Shown here piece after piece: positions 48,356 through 57,793 of a stretch of DNA of 64,000 nt. Both the position numbers and the translations under genes were made by a program. Within the stretch, counting starts at the first letter, position 1; the number at the start of each line of letters is the position of its first letter. The notes below the pieces were generated by a model. It had not been told where the DNA came from and ran no database searches. It saw nothing but the letters and a program-made list of their open reading frames with translations. This DNA comes from Saprospiraceae bacterium (lineage in GTDB: Bacteria > Bacteroidota > Bacteroidia > Chitinophagales > Saprospiraceae), in contig JAEUUU010000166.1 of NCBI GenBank assembly GCA_016787345.1, positions 62,001-126,000 on the forward strand, written 5' to 3'.

Positions 48356-48790
48356 ATGTTTTCTGTCCAACCCATCGAATTTGCCACGCCGGAATTTGAC
48401 GAGGCCGTAGGCTTGCGCTACGAAGTACTGCGCCAGCCGCTGGGGCTCGAATACAGTCCCGAGCAGCTCGCTGCCGAGTACGATCAATTTCATTTGGCCG
48501 CGTTCGATGCAGCAGGCCGCATTGTCGGTTATCTCAATCTGACGCCAAAGGATGCCCGCGAAGTAAAAATGCGGCAAGTTGCCGTTGCGCCCGACTGGCA
48601 GGGCAGGGGAGTGGGCCTGGCAATGGTGCAATTTGCGGAACAATGGGCGCGGGAAAATGACTTTTCGCTCATGACCCTGCACGCCCGTTTGAATGCCGTA
48701 CCTTTTTACCAAAAACTGGATTACGAAAAGGAAGGCGACCCGTTTGAAGAAGTCACTATTCCGCATTTTTACATGAAAAAAACACTGTAA
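48356..48790 (+). CDS. GNAT-family N-acetyltransferase
   Basis: A 144-residue single GNAT domain. The acetyl-CoA-binding motif A appears as MRQVAVAPDWQGRGVGLAMV (about residues 72-91, with QGRGVG), and the later strand-helix LHARLNAVPFYQKLDYEKEGD (split, about 108-128) is typical of ElaA/YitI-like members. The substrate is unknown. It lies 3 bases after the BI-1 gene and 3 bases before the next gene. Confidence 0.92.
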   Translation: MFSVQPIEFATPEFDEAVGLRYEVLRQPLGLEYSPEQLAAEYDQFHLAAFDAAGRIVGYLNLTPKDAREVKMRQVAVAPDWQGRGVGLAMVQFAEQWARENDFSLMTLHARLNAVPFYQKLDYEKEGDPFEEVTIPHFYMKKTL

Positions 48791-48793
48791 ATC

Positions 48794-49177
48794 ATGAAAA
48801 TACGCTGCGAGCAGGACAGTATCCGACTGCGTTTGCGCAAATCGGAACTGGCTCAGCTGAAAAATGAAGGCTGGGTCCGGACGAGTATTCATTTCCCGCT
48901 TGGTGAAATGTTGAGCTGGGAACTGGCCATCAGCGAAACCTCACCCAACCTGGATGCCGCTTTCGAACAGCAAAACATACGAATCACGCTGCCAGCCGAT
49001 GCCGCCAGGCACTGGATGGAGTCCGATCTGGTGAGCCTGGAAATGCACCTCGCCCTCGCCGGCGGAAACAGATTGCACCTGCTTGTGGAAAAGGATTTTC
49101 CCTGCAAAGACCGTCCGGGAGAGGATAAAACCGATTTCTTTCAGGAACTTGCCGAAACAACCCCTCCACTTTGTTGA
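48794..49177 (+). CDS. Conserved small protein (DUF7009-like)
   Basis: A 127-residue soluble protein. The opening MKIRCEQDSIRLRLRKSELAQL and the closing DRPGEDKTDFF resemble a small conserved Bacteroidota/Proteobacteria family of unknown function that I recall as DUF7009; the name needs checking. The fold is probably mostly beta. It is 3 bases from the GNAT gene, so the two are likely translated together. Confidence 0.65.
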   Translation: MKIRCEQDSIRLRLRKSELAQLKNEGWVRTSIHFPLGEMLSWELAISETSPNLDAAFEQQNIRITLPADAARHWMESDLVSLEMHLALAGGNRLHLLVEKDFPCKDRPGEDKTDFFQELAETTPPLC

Positions 49178-49228
49178 AAACCCGTAGTTTTTCCCCTGAT
49201 TTTTAGTTAAAATCATGGTGTGCTCGTG

Positions 49229-49236
49229 TACTTTTG
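49229..49236 (+). promoter_or_regulatory. Putative -7 box (TACTTTTG) for the coiled-coil gene
   Basis: TACTTTTG followed by C matches TAnnTTTG, 100 bases before the ATG at 49336. The T-rich stretch ending at 49204 is a weak -33 candidate 24 bp upstream. Confidence 0.4.
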
Positions 49237-49335
49237 CCTTTGTTAAATATCAACAAAGGAGCCCTGAACGCCTGTCTTTAGCGTTTCTCTGCATTCCTTT
49301 TACCGCAAATCGTCAAAAATTCCACTCCCTTTATC

Positions 49336-50259
49336 ATGACTGAAAATTCAAACTCCCGCTTGTACGGTATTATCGTCACCGTACTCTTGCTTCTTTCTGC
49401 CGTTTTAGGCTGGTTCTTCTGGAATCGTTCGCAAAACGTAATGCGCGAGCGTAAGGCGGAGCAGGAACAATATGCACAACTTTTGCAGGAAAAATCCCAG
49501 ATCGAGCGTCAGCTCGACAGCCTGTCCGTTTCCTACTCCGACCTGCGTACCGAAAACGAAACCCTTCAGGGGAAAGTAACGAGTACCGCCGCCATCGTCG
49601 AACAGAAGGAGATCGTGATCCAGCAAATCAAATCCTCCAACGCCAAAGATCTCGCCGCCCTGCGCGCCCAGGTGGCCGATCTTCAAAAGGCCAAAACGGA
49701 GTACGAAACGGTCATCATGGTGCTCAAAGGGGAAAATGAAACCCTGCGCAACGAAAACCTCCGCCTGACCGGCGAAAATGAAACCCTGAAAGGCGAAAAA
49801 ATGCAACTTGCCGAGCAGGTCACCGGCCTGGCCAAACAACTGGAAGATCAAATCCGCAAAACCCAGTCGGCGACTTTCAAAGCGACCTCGTTCCGGGTTG
49901 AGCTCGAACGCCGCAACGACAAATTGACCACCCGGGCCCGCAAAGCCCGCGAACTCATGGTCAGCTTCGATCTGGCCGACGTGCCGCAACAATTCCAGGG
50001 TCCGCAAAAACTGTACATGGTTATCACCGACGAGAAAGGCAATCCGATTGCCACCGACAACCCGGTGAAAGCCACGGTATACGCCCCGACCGGTCCGGTC
50101 GAAATCATGGCGCAACAGGTAAAAGCCGTTGTGCTGGAAAACACCCAGCGTTTGTCGTTCGTCCACAAATTTGACGACCGCCTGAAGGCCGGCAACTACG
50201 TCGTGGCAATCTACTGCGACAAAGGATTGCTGGGCGCCTCCAGTTTCCGCCTGGCCTGA
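49336..50259 (+). CDS. Membrane-anchored coiled-coil protein
   Basis: A 307-residue protein: short N-terminal segment, a transmembrane helix (about residues 10-28), then a long coiled coil (about 35-215) with near-repeats such as LKGENETLRNENLRLTGENE and ENETLKGEKMQLAEQ. The C-terminal 95 residues (about 212-307, PQKLYMVITDEKGNPI...) form a beta-rich domain that resembles an Ig-like fold. I do not recognise a named family. The coiled coil probably lies in the periplasm and the domain may span towards another envelope layer. A terminator follows, so it is transcribed apart from tamB. Confidence 0.75.
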   Translation: MTENSNSRLYGIIVTVLLLLSAVLGWFFWNRSQNVMRERKAEQEQYAQLLQEKSQIERQLDSLSVSYSDLRTENETLQGKVTSTAAIVEQKEIVIQQIKSSNAKDLAALRAQVADLQKAKTEYETVIMVLKGENETLRNENLRLTGENETLKGEKMQLAEQVTGLAKQLEDQIRKTQSATFKATSFRVELERRNDKLTTRARKARELMVSFDLADVPQQFQGPQKLYMVITDEKGNPIATDNPVKATVYAPTGPVEIMAQQVKAVVLENTQRLSFVHKFDDRLKAGNYVVAIYCDKGLLGASSFRLA

Positions 50260-50297
50260 GCCATAAACGGCCGATACAACCGTCGTGATATTGTGTC

Positions 50298-50490
50298 ACG
50301 CAAAGGCGCGAAGCGCGCAAAGCAATCCGGCACTTTGCGCGCTTCGCGTTTTTGCGCGGCAACCGGTTCGGCAGGGCATATACACCAACCGCAAGCCTTG
50401 GGAAACAACAATTTCCAGTTCAGAGCATAAAAATTGTTAAGCCCGATCAAATGCCTGCCCACTGCCTGAAACCTTTGTGCGTCTTTGCGT
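50298..50490. repeat. Inverted CGCAAAG-type intergenic repeat
   Basis: ACGCAAAGGCGC (50298-50309) is nearly inverted by GTGCGTCTTTGCGT (50478-50490). The left part merges into a strong hairpin. Short runs of CGCAAAG/CTTTGCG are repeated in this 242-bp gap before tamB and resemble dispersed intergenic repeats seen in many bacteria; that resemblance is from memory. Confidence 0.5.
50307..50353 (+). terminator. Strong GC-rich hairpin terminator after the coiled-coil gene
   Basis: CGCGAAGCGCGCAAAG (50307-50322) pairs perfectly with CTTTGCGCGCTTCGCG (50333-50348), 16 bp, 10-nt loop, followed by T5 (50349-50353). Confidence 0.85.
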
Positions 50491-50501
50491 TATAGCGTTG
50501 C

Positions 50502-53500
50502 ATGAACAACCGAACACCCTCCGATACCTCCTTCCGTTGGCGCCGTCCGTTGCTGCGACTCCTGTCGTACAGCCGGCGCATCTGGCGGCGCATCGAGAAT
50601 TTTGTGTTCGGCATCGCCCTCACGCTGGTTTGCCTCTATTTCGTGCTGCAACTTCCCGTCGTCCAAAACTGGATCATCGGCAAAATCACGGGCTATCTTT
50701 CCGAAGAACTGCAAACCCGAGTTGAAATCCGGCACGTCGATATTTCTCTTTTCGACAACCTCGTACTGGAAGGTTTTTATGTGGAAGACCTGAACGGCGA
50801 CACCCTGCTTTATGCCGGAAAACTCACAGCAGGGCTGAATTCCAATATTTTCACCTTGTTTCGCAACAAGTTGGAATTCAATGAAATATCGCTCGATAAA
50901 GCTCGCTTTAATATCCGGCGCGCAGAAGGCGAGGCCCACAACAACCTCTGGTTCATCCTCGATTATTTCGATACCGGCCCTTCCACCCGGAAAAAACAAC
51001 CCGCACCCTTCCGTATTCGTATCCAAAATCTGCGCCTCACAGACGTCGAGTTTTTGCAGGATGATCGGGTGCGCGGACAAAAAATGTTTTTCAGGGTACC
51101 CAGCGGCGTTGCACGGATCAACAATCTCGATATCCCTTCGAAGATCGCCGATGTGCAATCGGTCAACCTCGAAGGGCTTTATGTCAAAATCGAAGAATAC
51201 GAATCCAAACCGCTGCCCGGCCCCAAAAAAGTATCCAATACGACCGCCGCGCCCGACAGTACCCGCAAAAAAAGGGAACCCTTTCGCTTTAAAATTGCCC
51301 GTTTTTCGCTCGACAACGGTCGTTTTTCGCTCGACAGGTTTCAGGCTTCTCCCGCCCGTCATTCGATACCCGGCGTGATGGACTATGAACACATGGCGGT
51401 ACGGGATATCCAGTTTCAGGCCGATGATGTCTCCTTCGACGACGATCTGGTGTTTCGCGGCGCACTCAAACATATGGCTGCCCGTGAAGATTGCGGTTTC
51501 GTTCTTTCCCATGGCGAGGCCCGCGAAGTCGTCGTGTGCGACACGCTGGCCGCTTTGTACGGGGTGAAAATCGAAACTCCAGGCAGCAGCTTGGGCGACA
51601 CAATCGCATTTCATTACGATACCTACCGCGATTTCAACCGCTTCGTGAGCAAGGTCCGGATGGAAGGGCATTTTGCAGAAGGCTCGGTGCTCCGTTTGGG
51701 CGACATTATGTATTTCAGCCCCAACCTCGAAGAGAATACTTTTTTTATCAAAAACCGCGACCTGCAGGCGCAGGTCGCCGGGGTGGTAGAGGGGAAAGTC
51801 AACCGAATCAAAGGCCGCAATTTGCACCTTCAATTGGGACAGGATACTTACATGCGCGGCAATTTCAGCGGCGACGGCCTCAACGATGGTCAGGACCAAA
51901 TCGTCCTCGACTTCGATTTTCAACCCCTGCAAACCAATATGCGGACGATCTCGGAAATCATTCCTGGCTTCTCGGCGCCGCCTCAATTTGGCAAACTGGG
52001 CAATGTACGCTTCACAGGGACCTACCAACTGATTTTCGGGTACAACCACGTACTTTACGGCGACTTCAATTCCGACCTCGGCTATGGCAACATGGACATG
52101 TCGCTGGACCTGACCAAAGGGCTGAGTAAAGCAACCTATGCCGGGGTTTTGAACATGAATTCGTTCAATCTGGCATCCTGGACGGGCGATAAAAACTTCG
52201 GCAAATCCACTTTCCACGTCCGAATTACCAACGGCTCCGGCCTGACCCTGCCGACCGTCAACACCACGCTTTCGGGCGTGATCGACACCCTGTATTACAA
52301 AGGTTACAACTACCGGAACATCGGGATGAACGGCACCTTTGAACAGTTTGTCTTCAACGGAAAACTTGGCATCCAGGACCCCAACATCGATTTTTCCTTC
52401 GATGGCTCGGTCAATTTCAGGGATTCCATTCCCGTCTACATGTTCAGCGCCAACCTCAACCTGCTCGACATGAAAGCCCTGAATTTGACCCAAAAAGACT
52501 GGGTTTTGTCGGGTCAGGTGGAGCGCATCCGAATGCGCGCCAAAACCCTGGACGATCTGGCCGGACAGGTCACCTTTCGGAAAATGCGGCTGGTTGAAAA
52601 TCAGGAAATCGTATACCGGCTTGATTCCCTGCACCTTGCCTCTTTGTTTCGCCCCAATGGAGACCGCTACATGCTGCTCCGTTCCGACGCAGCCGACGCC
52701 TACATCGAAGGGCGTTTCAACTTCGCATCGGCGCCCTACAATTTCCTTGTATTGCTCAGCAGGCACTACCCCCAACTGTCGCGACAGATCGGGTTGCCGC
52801 CGGGCGACTCCACTCTTGTTCTCAACGACAGTTACGAGATCAATGTCCGGATCAAAAATACCCGAAACCTGACCCGGCTGTTCGCTCCCGGACTCGACAC
52901 ACTGCAAAACATCATTGCCGACGGAGAAGTCAGGGCAGCCAGGGGACAGGTCAAATTGAGCGTCAAAGCGCCCTGGATACGCTACCAGGGCACGCAGGTC
53001 AACAATCTGATGTTCAACTGGGACAGCCGCGACAGTGAGGCAAACTATGCGCTGCTGGCGCCCGGAACGATCCTTCCCAACAAGCAAAAACTTGACACCA
53101 TCAGCCTCAAAGGCACGGTGCGGCCCAATGCGCTTCAATTCAACCTCGTGTCGCGCAATGCAACCGAGTTACTGAACAACGTGAGCCTGAACGGCACGTT
53201 ATCCACGACCGAAGATTCGCTGTGGCAAATTCAGTTCGACCCTTCGAACCTGACGCTTTTCAACGACGTCTGGGCCATGGAAGAGAACAACTTCATTCGC
53301 TTCGGCCCCGACCGGATTATCACCCGAAATTTCCAGTTGTTCAATAACCTGGATCAACGCGTATTGCTCGACAGTGAAAACGAAGGCCGCGGTCTGCTGT
53401 TCAGTCTTACCAACTTCGACTTATCGGAAATCAACCGATTTTTTGCCCCTGACGGCCTCGCATACCGCGCCAAACTCTTTGATTTTGAGGTACATGTAAA

Positions 53501-55442
53501 GGATGTGTTCAATTTGCAGGGCTTCGAACTGTTCGTCACAAGCGATACCTTGTTCCTCAACGACGCACCATTTGGAGAGATTACCGGCAACTTTGAAATG
53601 GCCGACCTCAATTCGCCATTGCTGGGAAAAATATTTTTACAAGGTAAAAAACACCAACTCCGCGTTGCCGGCGGGTGGTTGCCCGAAACCGGTACGGCCA
53701 CACAGGTCGAAGAACTCGATCTGCTCAAACCGGGTGAAATGCAACTGCACGTGTCGGCCCTGCGTTTTCCGGCCAACATTCTGGAAAGATTCATACCCAG
53801 CATTTCCAAAACAGCCGGTTCGTTCAGCGCCGAGGTCGCGCTGGGCGGCCCGCCTTCGAGGCTGGGCATGAAAGGTTATGCCGATATTCACGAGGCGCAG
53901 TTTCAGATCGATTATTTAAAATCGCTCTATCACATTCACCAGCAGCGCGTTACGCTCAGCAGTTCGAAGGTATGGGCCGATACGGTCACTATTTGGGATG
54001 CCAGCGACAAAAACAAAGCCTATGTGGTGGGCGGCCTGCGGCACAACTACTTCCGCGACTGGAAACTTGACTGCAAAATTGAAACGGAAGGCAACAATTT
54101 CATGGTGCTGAATACTTACCGCGAAGACAACGACTTGTATTACGGACAGGGTATTGGCAATTTCAAAGCGAAATTCAGCGGCTCTTTTGCCAAAACCAAT
54201 ATCGAAATCGACGCCATCACCGGACCCCAAACCCGCCTGTATATCCCTTTGAGTTCCACTGCGGATGCAGAAGAAATCACTTTTATCAAGTTTAAAGACA
54301 AAAACACATCCGACTCGACGGCCGAGGCCGACGACGGTACGTTCAGGATAAAAGACCTGAAAGGACTTAATTTTGAAATGAACATCACCGTCACCGACGA
54401 TGCCGAGGTGCAACTCATCTTCGACGAACAGGCGGGTGATATCATCAAAGGCAGGGGAGAGGGCGACATCACCCTTACGATCAACCGGGAAGGGGAATTT
54501 AAAATGTACGGCGGCTATACGATCCGGCAAGGCGATTATCTGTTTACCCTGCTCAACCTGGTCAACAAACCTTTCACCGTGGCCAACGGAGGCACCGTAC
54601 ACTGGTCGGGCGACCCCTATCAGGCGCAAATCAACCTGGATGCAACGTACGACGAGAATACCTCTGTCTACAATTTTATCAGCTCCGAACTGGCCCTGAT
54701 CTCCGATCAAAACCTCCTGCGCGACGCCACCAAGGCTACCCGGGTGCTGGTCACCATGCACCTGAAAGGCAGCCTGTTGCAGCCCAACATCACCTTTGAC
54801 CTCGATTTTCCCAACGTGACTGGCCAGACCAAAACGCTGGTCGACAACAAGTTGCGACAAATGCAACAGGATCAGAACGAGTTAAACCGGCAGGTGTTCG
54901 GCCTGGTGGTGGTCGGCTCGTTCCTGCCCTCCAACGCGGGCAATACCCAGACGCTTATTCAGACCTCGGCTTTCAACACCCTTACCCAGGTGTTGAGCAA
55001 TCAGTTTTCCAATTACCTCACGGGGCTGGCTGCCGAATGGTTTGGCGGCGCCGTATCGAGTATCGATCTGGACGTAGCCTACAACGAGTACCAAAACTCG
55101 CTCAACGACCCCAATCTGGGCCAGATCGGTCGCGAATTGCAAGTGCGACTGACCAGCGGTTTTGCCAACGACAGAATAACGGTGCAATTCGGCTCCCAGT
55201 TCGGGCTCAGCCGACCGGGTACAACAGTGCAAAACGGTTTCCTTGGAGAGGATGTCACAGTGGAAATTCAACTGACGGAAAACCGCCAGTGGCGCGCTAA
55301 AATATACCAGCGAACGGAGCCCGACATTGCCATTGGGCAGCTCCGTTCGCGGTATGGTTTCGGTTTGAGTTTCCGAAAAGACTACGATTCCTTCGACGAT
55401 ATGATGAGCGGAATCGGAAAGTGGTTCAAAAAGAATCGCTGA
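50502..55442 (+). CDS. tamB: Translocation and assembly module protein TamB
   Basis: A 1646-residue AsmA-like/TamB protein. An N-terminal helix (about residues 32-52) anchors it in the inner membrane. The next 1100 residues are a repetitive beta-helical/taco-like region with many short strands, and the C-terminal DUF490/TamB domain (about 1250-1640) contains RQGDYLFTLLNLVNKPFT and the end motif QFGSQFGLSRPG. TamB spans the periplasm and moves phospholipids and some outer-membrane proteins. In many Bacteroidota tamB follows a TamA-like gene; here none is adjacent, and the barrel at 17462 is far away. The ATG at 50502 is preceded by a CGCAAAG-type repeat. Confidence 0.9.
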   Translation: MNNRTPSDTSFRWRRPLLRLLSYSRRIWRRIENFVFGIALTLVCLYFVLQLPVVQNWIIGKITGYLSEELQTRVEIRHVDISLFDNLVLEGFYVEDLNGDTLLYAGKLTAGLNSNIFTLFRNKLEFNEISLDKARFNIRRAEGEAHNNLWFILDYFDTGPSTRKKQPAPFRIRIQNLRLTDVEFLQDDRVRGQKMFFRVPSGVARINNLDIPSKIADVQSVNLEGLYVKIEEYESKPLPGPKKVSNTTAAPDSTRKKREPFRFKIARFSLDNGRFSLDRFQASPARHSIPGVMDYEHMAVRDIQFQADDVSFDDDLVFRGALKHMAAREDCGFVLSHGEAREVVVCDTLAALYGVKIETPGSSLGDTIAFHYDTYRDFNRFVSKVRMEGHFAEGSVLRLGDIMYFSPNLEENTFFIKNRDLQAQVAGVVEGKVNRIKGRNLHLQLGQDTYMRGNFSGDGLNDGQDQIVLDFDFQPLQTNMRTISEIIPGFSAPPQFGKLGNVRFTGTYQLIFGYNHVLYGDFNSDLGYGNMDMSLDLTKGLSKATYAGVLNMNSFNLASWTGDKNFGKSTFHVRITNGSGLTLPTVNTTLSGVIDTLYYKGYNYRNIGMNGTFEQFVFNGKLGIQDPNIDFSFDGSVNFRDSIPVYMFSANLNLLDMKALNLTQKDWVLSGQVERIRMRAKTLDDLAGQVTFRKMRLVENQEIVYRLDSLHLASLFRPNGDRYMLLRSDAADAYIEGRFNFASAPYNFLVLLSRHYPQLSRQIGLPPGDSTLVLNDSYEINVRIKNTRNLTRLFAPGLDTLQNIIADGEVRAARGQVKLSVKAPWIRYQGTQVNNLMFNWDSRDSEANYALLAPGTILPNKQKLDTISLKGTVRPNALQFNLVSRNATELLNNVSLNGTLSTTEDSLWQIQFDPSNLTLFNDVWAMEENNFIRFGPDRIITRNFQLFNNLDQRVLLDSENEGRGLLFSLTNFDLSEINRFFAPDGLAYRAKLFDFEVHVKDVFNLQGFELFVTSDTLFLNDAPFGEITGNFEMADLNSPLLGKIFLQGKKHQLRVAGGWLPETGTATQVEELDLLKPGEMQLHVSALRFPANILERFIPSISKTAGSFSAEVALGGPPSRLGMKGYADIHEAQFQIDYLKSLYHIHQQRVTLSSSKVWADTVTIWDASDKNKAYVVGGLRHNYFRDWKLDCKIETEGNNFMVLNTYREDNDLYYGQGIGNFKAKFSGSFAKTNIEIDAITGPQTRLYIPLSSTADAEEITFIKFKDKNTSDSTAEADDGTFRIKDLKGLNFEMNITVTDDAEVQLIFDEQAGDIIKGRGEGDITLTINREGEFKMYGGYTIRQGDYLFTLLNLVNKPFTVANGGTVHWSGDPYQAQINLDATYDENTSVYNFISSELALISDQNLLRDATKATRVLVTMHLKGSLLQPNITFDLDFPNVTGQTKTLVDNKLRQMQQDQNELNRQVFGLVVVGSFLPSNAGNTQTLIQTSAFNTLTQVLSNQFSNYLTGLAAEWFGGAVSSIDLDVAYNEYQNSLNDPNLGQIGRELQVRLTSGFANDRITVQFGSQFGLSRPGTTVQNGFLGEDVTVEIQLTENRQWRAKIYQRTEPDIAIGQLRSRYGFGLSFRKDYDSFDDMMSGIGKWFKKNR

Positions 55443-55444
55443 GG

Positions 55445-55879
55445 TCAGAACCCGGCCTTGATATACGACCAGCCTTTTTCCTGTTTCATCACAATTTCGA
55501 CCAGGCCGGCGGGTACCGTCCGGCACTCCGTCATCAGGCTTTCCCGGCTGATTTTTCGTTCGCGCATGGTGTTTTCGCAAGCGACGAAATCCACTCCTTT
55601 GGCTTTTAATTCGCGGATTTTTTCACCCTGTTTGGTCACATCTTTTTGCAAAAAAGTGATACCGTTGTTGTGGCAGACAACCTCGATGCGGGCATTGGGC
55701 GCGGCGTTGAGGAAATTGGTAATTTGTTTGATCAATGCCTTGTGCACCAGAGTATCGTTGCTGGTGAGTTGAAAGACGACCTTGTGTTTTTTGCTGCTCA
55801 TGACCACCGGCGCGTTGCTTTGGGCAAAGGCAGCGGAAGCGACGAAGAGCAGGAGGGCAAGGGAAAGAATGTTTTTCAT
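55445..55879 (-). CDS. Periplasmic DsrE/DsrF-like protein
   Basis: A 144-residue protein with a signal peptide (cleavage near AAFAQ-S). The DsrE-fold pattern is seen in VVFQLTSNDTLVHKALIKQI (about residues 34-53), IEVVCHNNGI and the Cys-bearing VDFVACENTMRERK (about 95-108), then TVPAGLVEIVMKQEKGWSYIK. DsrE-type proteins carry or transfer sulfur in dissimilatory sulfur metabolism, although many exported family members have no known role. It lies 2 bases from the convergent tamB stop and is the last gene of the sulfur-oriented minus-strand group. Confidence 0.85.
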   Translation of the reverse strand: MKNILSLALLLFVASAAFAQSNAPVVMSSKKHKVVFQLTSNDTLVHKALIKQITNFLNAAPNARIEVVCHNNGITFLQKDVTKQGEKIRELKAKGVDFVACENTMRERKISRESLMTECRTVPAGLVEIVMKQEKGWSYIKAGF

Positions 55880-55897
55880 ATAAAACTGAAGTTGATT

Positions 55898-57526
55898 TTA
55901 GCGTGAAATCACCAGGTTCAAGGTTTCAACAAACTGATTGGCAATCAAAGTTACCGGGTAAATACCGTTGGGGAAATTGTCGAGCCGGAATTCAACGTGA
56001 TGCTCCCCGGCAGCCAGCGTACCCATATCTTCCATCACAATCGTTTGTGAAGCGGGCGTCTGAAGCAAAATACTCGTCAGGGCAGGGCGATCCAGCGTAA
56101 AACTCAGCCGGACGGTGTTTTGGGCCGGATTGGGCGTTAGTTGTGCCTTCACACAAGGCGAAACCAGCGGCGGAGCGGAAATGCCGACCTGGGTTTGTTC
56201 GGGTTTGTACCAGACTTTGTACAAAGCGGCATGCGCCCGGCTTTGGGTCTCGGGGCTGCTGAAAAATACATTTGGCAAATCGCTTTCAATACCGCCGATG
56301 AGGTACCCTACCAACGTACTGTCGCCGACAAATTGATCAGCGCTGAGAATATCGGCGCCGGCAACAAGCGGCAAACTACCCAAGGGTATAAACTCGGCGC
56401 CCGCGCCCAGAAACCCCGGCATTTCACCGATTTTCTCTTCCAGCACGCTCCCATCCGGAAACCGGGTCACCCGGCCAATGGTACGCACGAAAGGCACGTT
56501 GTCGTCCTGAATCAACTGTCCCTGGCTATTGAAAAAGAACTGGGCGATACCGCCTAAAAAGACCGTATGCATACGGTTGGCCGGCGCATCGTACAAAGCG
56601 ATTTTAGCGCAGTGATACTGGTTGAGCCGATGCTGGAAAGTATTGTTTACGGCATAGCCGCTGCTGTCGAAATCGACGGAATTCAGATAGGGCAACTCGC
56701 TGACGGGGGTAAACACTCCGGAAAACATGGTAAACCCCAGATGTCCGTCGATGGGAAACACCTGCGGGGCAAGGTTGTAATCGCGGCGTTGCAAATTGGC
56801 CTCGTCGGTCCATGCAGGCAAAAAAGCGACAGAAGGGGCGCCATCGTTCAATGCAACGGTAAACCGACGGATGGCATTCGTGTACGTTTGTTCAAATGTC
56901 GGGTGGTTCATCGGGTTGTACCGCCCTTCAAACCGGTGCCCGCCGGCTAAATAAAACACTTCGCCTTGCCGAACCAGTTGCCCGCCGGTGACGGCAAATT
57001 GCGGGTCGCTGACCGAGCGGAACCAGGGGGAAATGTCGGTATTGTTGTCGATGGCCCACAACAGACTGTCGAGGCGAACAACCGTCAGCAAGGGATGCGT
57101 GGTGTGGTCGCCCAGCGTCGCACTATAGCCATATCCGCCGGTGAGATACAACCACGGACCGTCCTGACAAAATTGGATATTGGTAGATTGCAACTGCTCC
57201 TGCTGCGCAGTGCTCAGCCCTGTGAGCGGAAGTATGCTGAACGCCCCTGTTGATGGGGTCAGCAAAATGAGGTTGGTGTTATTACCGTCGGGCAGAAAAG
57301 AAGCGAAGGGCTGACGCCGGTGCAAGCCATCGGTTCGGCCCCCCAGAATGATGATTTTATTGTCGAAATGCGCGACGGCTGCCGACTGAAAACCGGGCAG
57401 GTTGGAAACGTCTATCTTTTCGAGGGCAATGCTGAAATCGGGATTTTGTGCAAAAAATGCACTCGGAGGCCACAACATCATCGCAGTGGCCAGAAGGCTG
57501 GTTAATAAAAAACGCGGGTTCATCAT
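55898..57526 (-). CDS. Secreted Kelch-type propeller protein with T9SS tail
   Basis: A 542-residue exported protein with a signal peptide (cleavage near FFAQ-N). Residues about 35-440 contain repeated motifs of the Kelch type (HFDNKIIILGGRTDG, GPWLYLTGGYGY, GEVFYLAGGHRF, MHTVFLGGIAQF, LVGYLIGGIESD), giving about five or six propeller blades. The last 80 residues (about 460-542; LTPNPAQNTVRLSFTL ... NGIYPVTLIANQF) form a T9SS type A sorting domain. No enzymatic residue set is obvious, so a binding role at the surface is likely. It is 18 bases from the DsrE gene. Confidence 0.85.
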   Translation of the reverse strand: MMNPRFLLTSLLATAMMLWPPSAFFAQNPDFSIALEKIDVSNLPGFQSAAVAHFDNKIIILGGRTDGLHRRQPFASFLPDGNNTNLILLTPSTGAFSILPLTGLSTAQQEQLQSTNIQFCQDGPWLYLTGGYGYSATLGDHTTHPLLTVVRLDSLLWAIDNNTDISPWFRSVSDPQFAVTGGQLVRQGEVFYLAGGHRFEGRYNPMNHPTFEQTYTNAIRRFTVALNDGAPSVAFLPAWTDEANLQRRDYNLAPQVFPIDGHLGFTMFSGVFTPVSELPYLNSVDFDSSGYAVNNTFQHRLNQYHCAKIALYDAPANRMHTVFLGGIAQFFFNSQGQLIQDDNVPFVRTIGRVTRFPDGSVLEEKIGEMPGFLGAGAEFIPLGSLPLVAGADILSADQFVGDSTLVGYLIGGIESDLPNVFFSSPETQSRAHAALYKVWYKPEQTQVGISAPPLVSPCVKAQLTPNPAQNTVRLSFTLDRPALTSILLQTPASQTIVMEDMGTLAAGEHHVEFRLDNFPNGIYPVTLIANQFVETLNLVISR

Positions 57527-57565
57527 GGATAAGAATTTGGTTAAGAATCGCCCCGCAGTTCTCTT

Positions 57566-57793
57566 TCACTCCGTTTTCAAACGACCTGCCAAATGAAGAA
57601 TCAACACCCGGATCAACAAGACCCAGGGCGTGCCGTGCATCACGAGATCGAACCAATCCATCGGCTGCATACCGATGGCGCCGCCAGCCACCCAGCGTAT
57701 CTTACCCAAAACATGCGGTTCGGGCGCAAACGGCGCCATGCCCAGGGTCAGGCAGGCCAGCAGGACAAATTTCCAGTCGTTCCAGGGTTTCAT
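57566..57793 (-). CDS. Small conserved membrane protein
   Basis: A 75-residue protein with two hydrophobic helices (about residues 8-22 and 55-72) separated by the conserved segment PEPHVLGKIRWVAGGAIGMQPMDWFD. This pattern occurs as a separate small family across many bacteria, in my recollection sometimes misnamed as an RND transporter; its function is unknown. The start codon overlaps the stop of the fatty-acid-hydroxylase gene by 4 bases (ATGA), so it is translationally coupled to that gene. Confidence 0.8.
   Translation of the reverse strand: MKPWNDWKFVLLACLTLGMAPFAPEPHVLGKIRWVAGGAIGMQPMDWFDLVMHGTPWVLLIRVLILHLAGRLKTE

Noticed and set aside
50490..53138. An 882-codon open frame on the minus strand across the 5' half of tamB
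   Set aside because: The plus-strand TamB reading is clear, with its anchor helix and C-terminal domain; the antisense frame has no motif and arises from codon bias.
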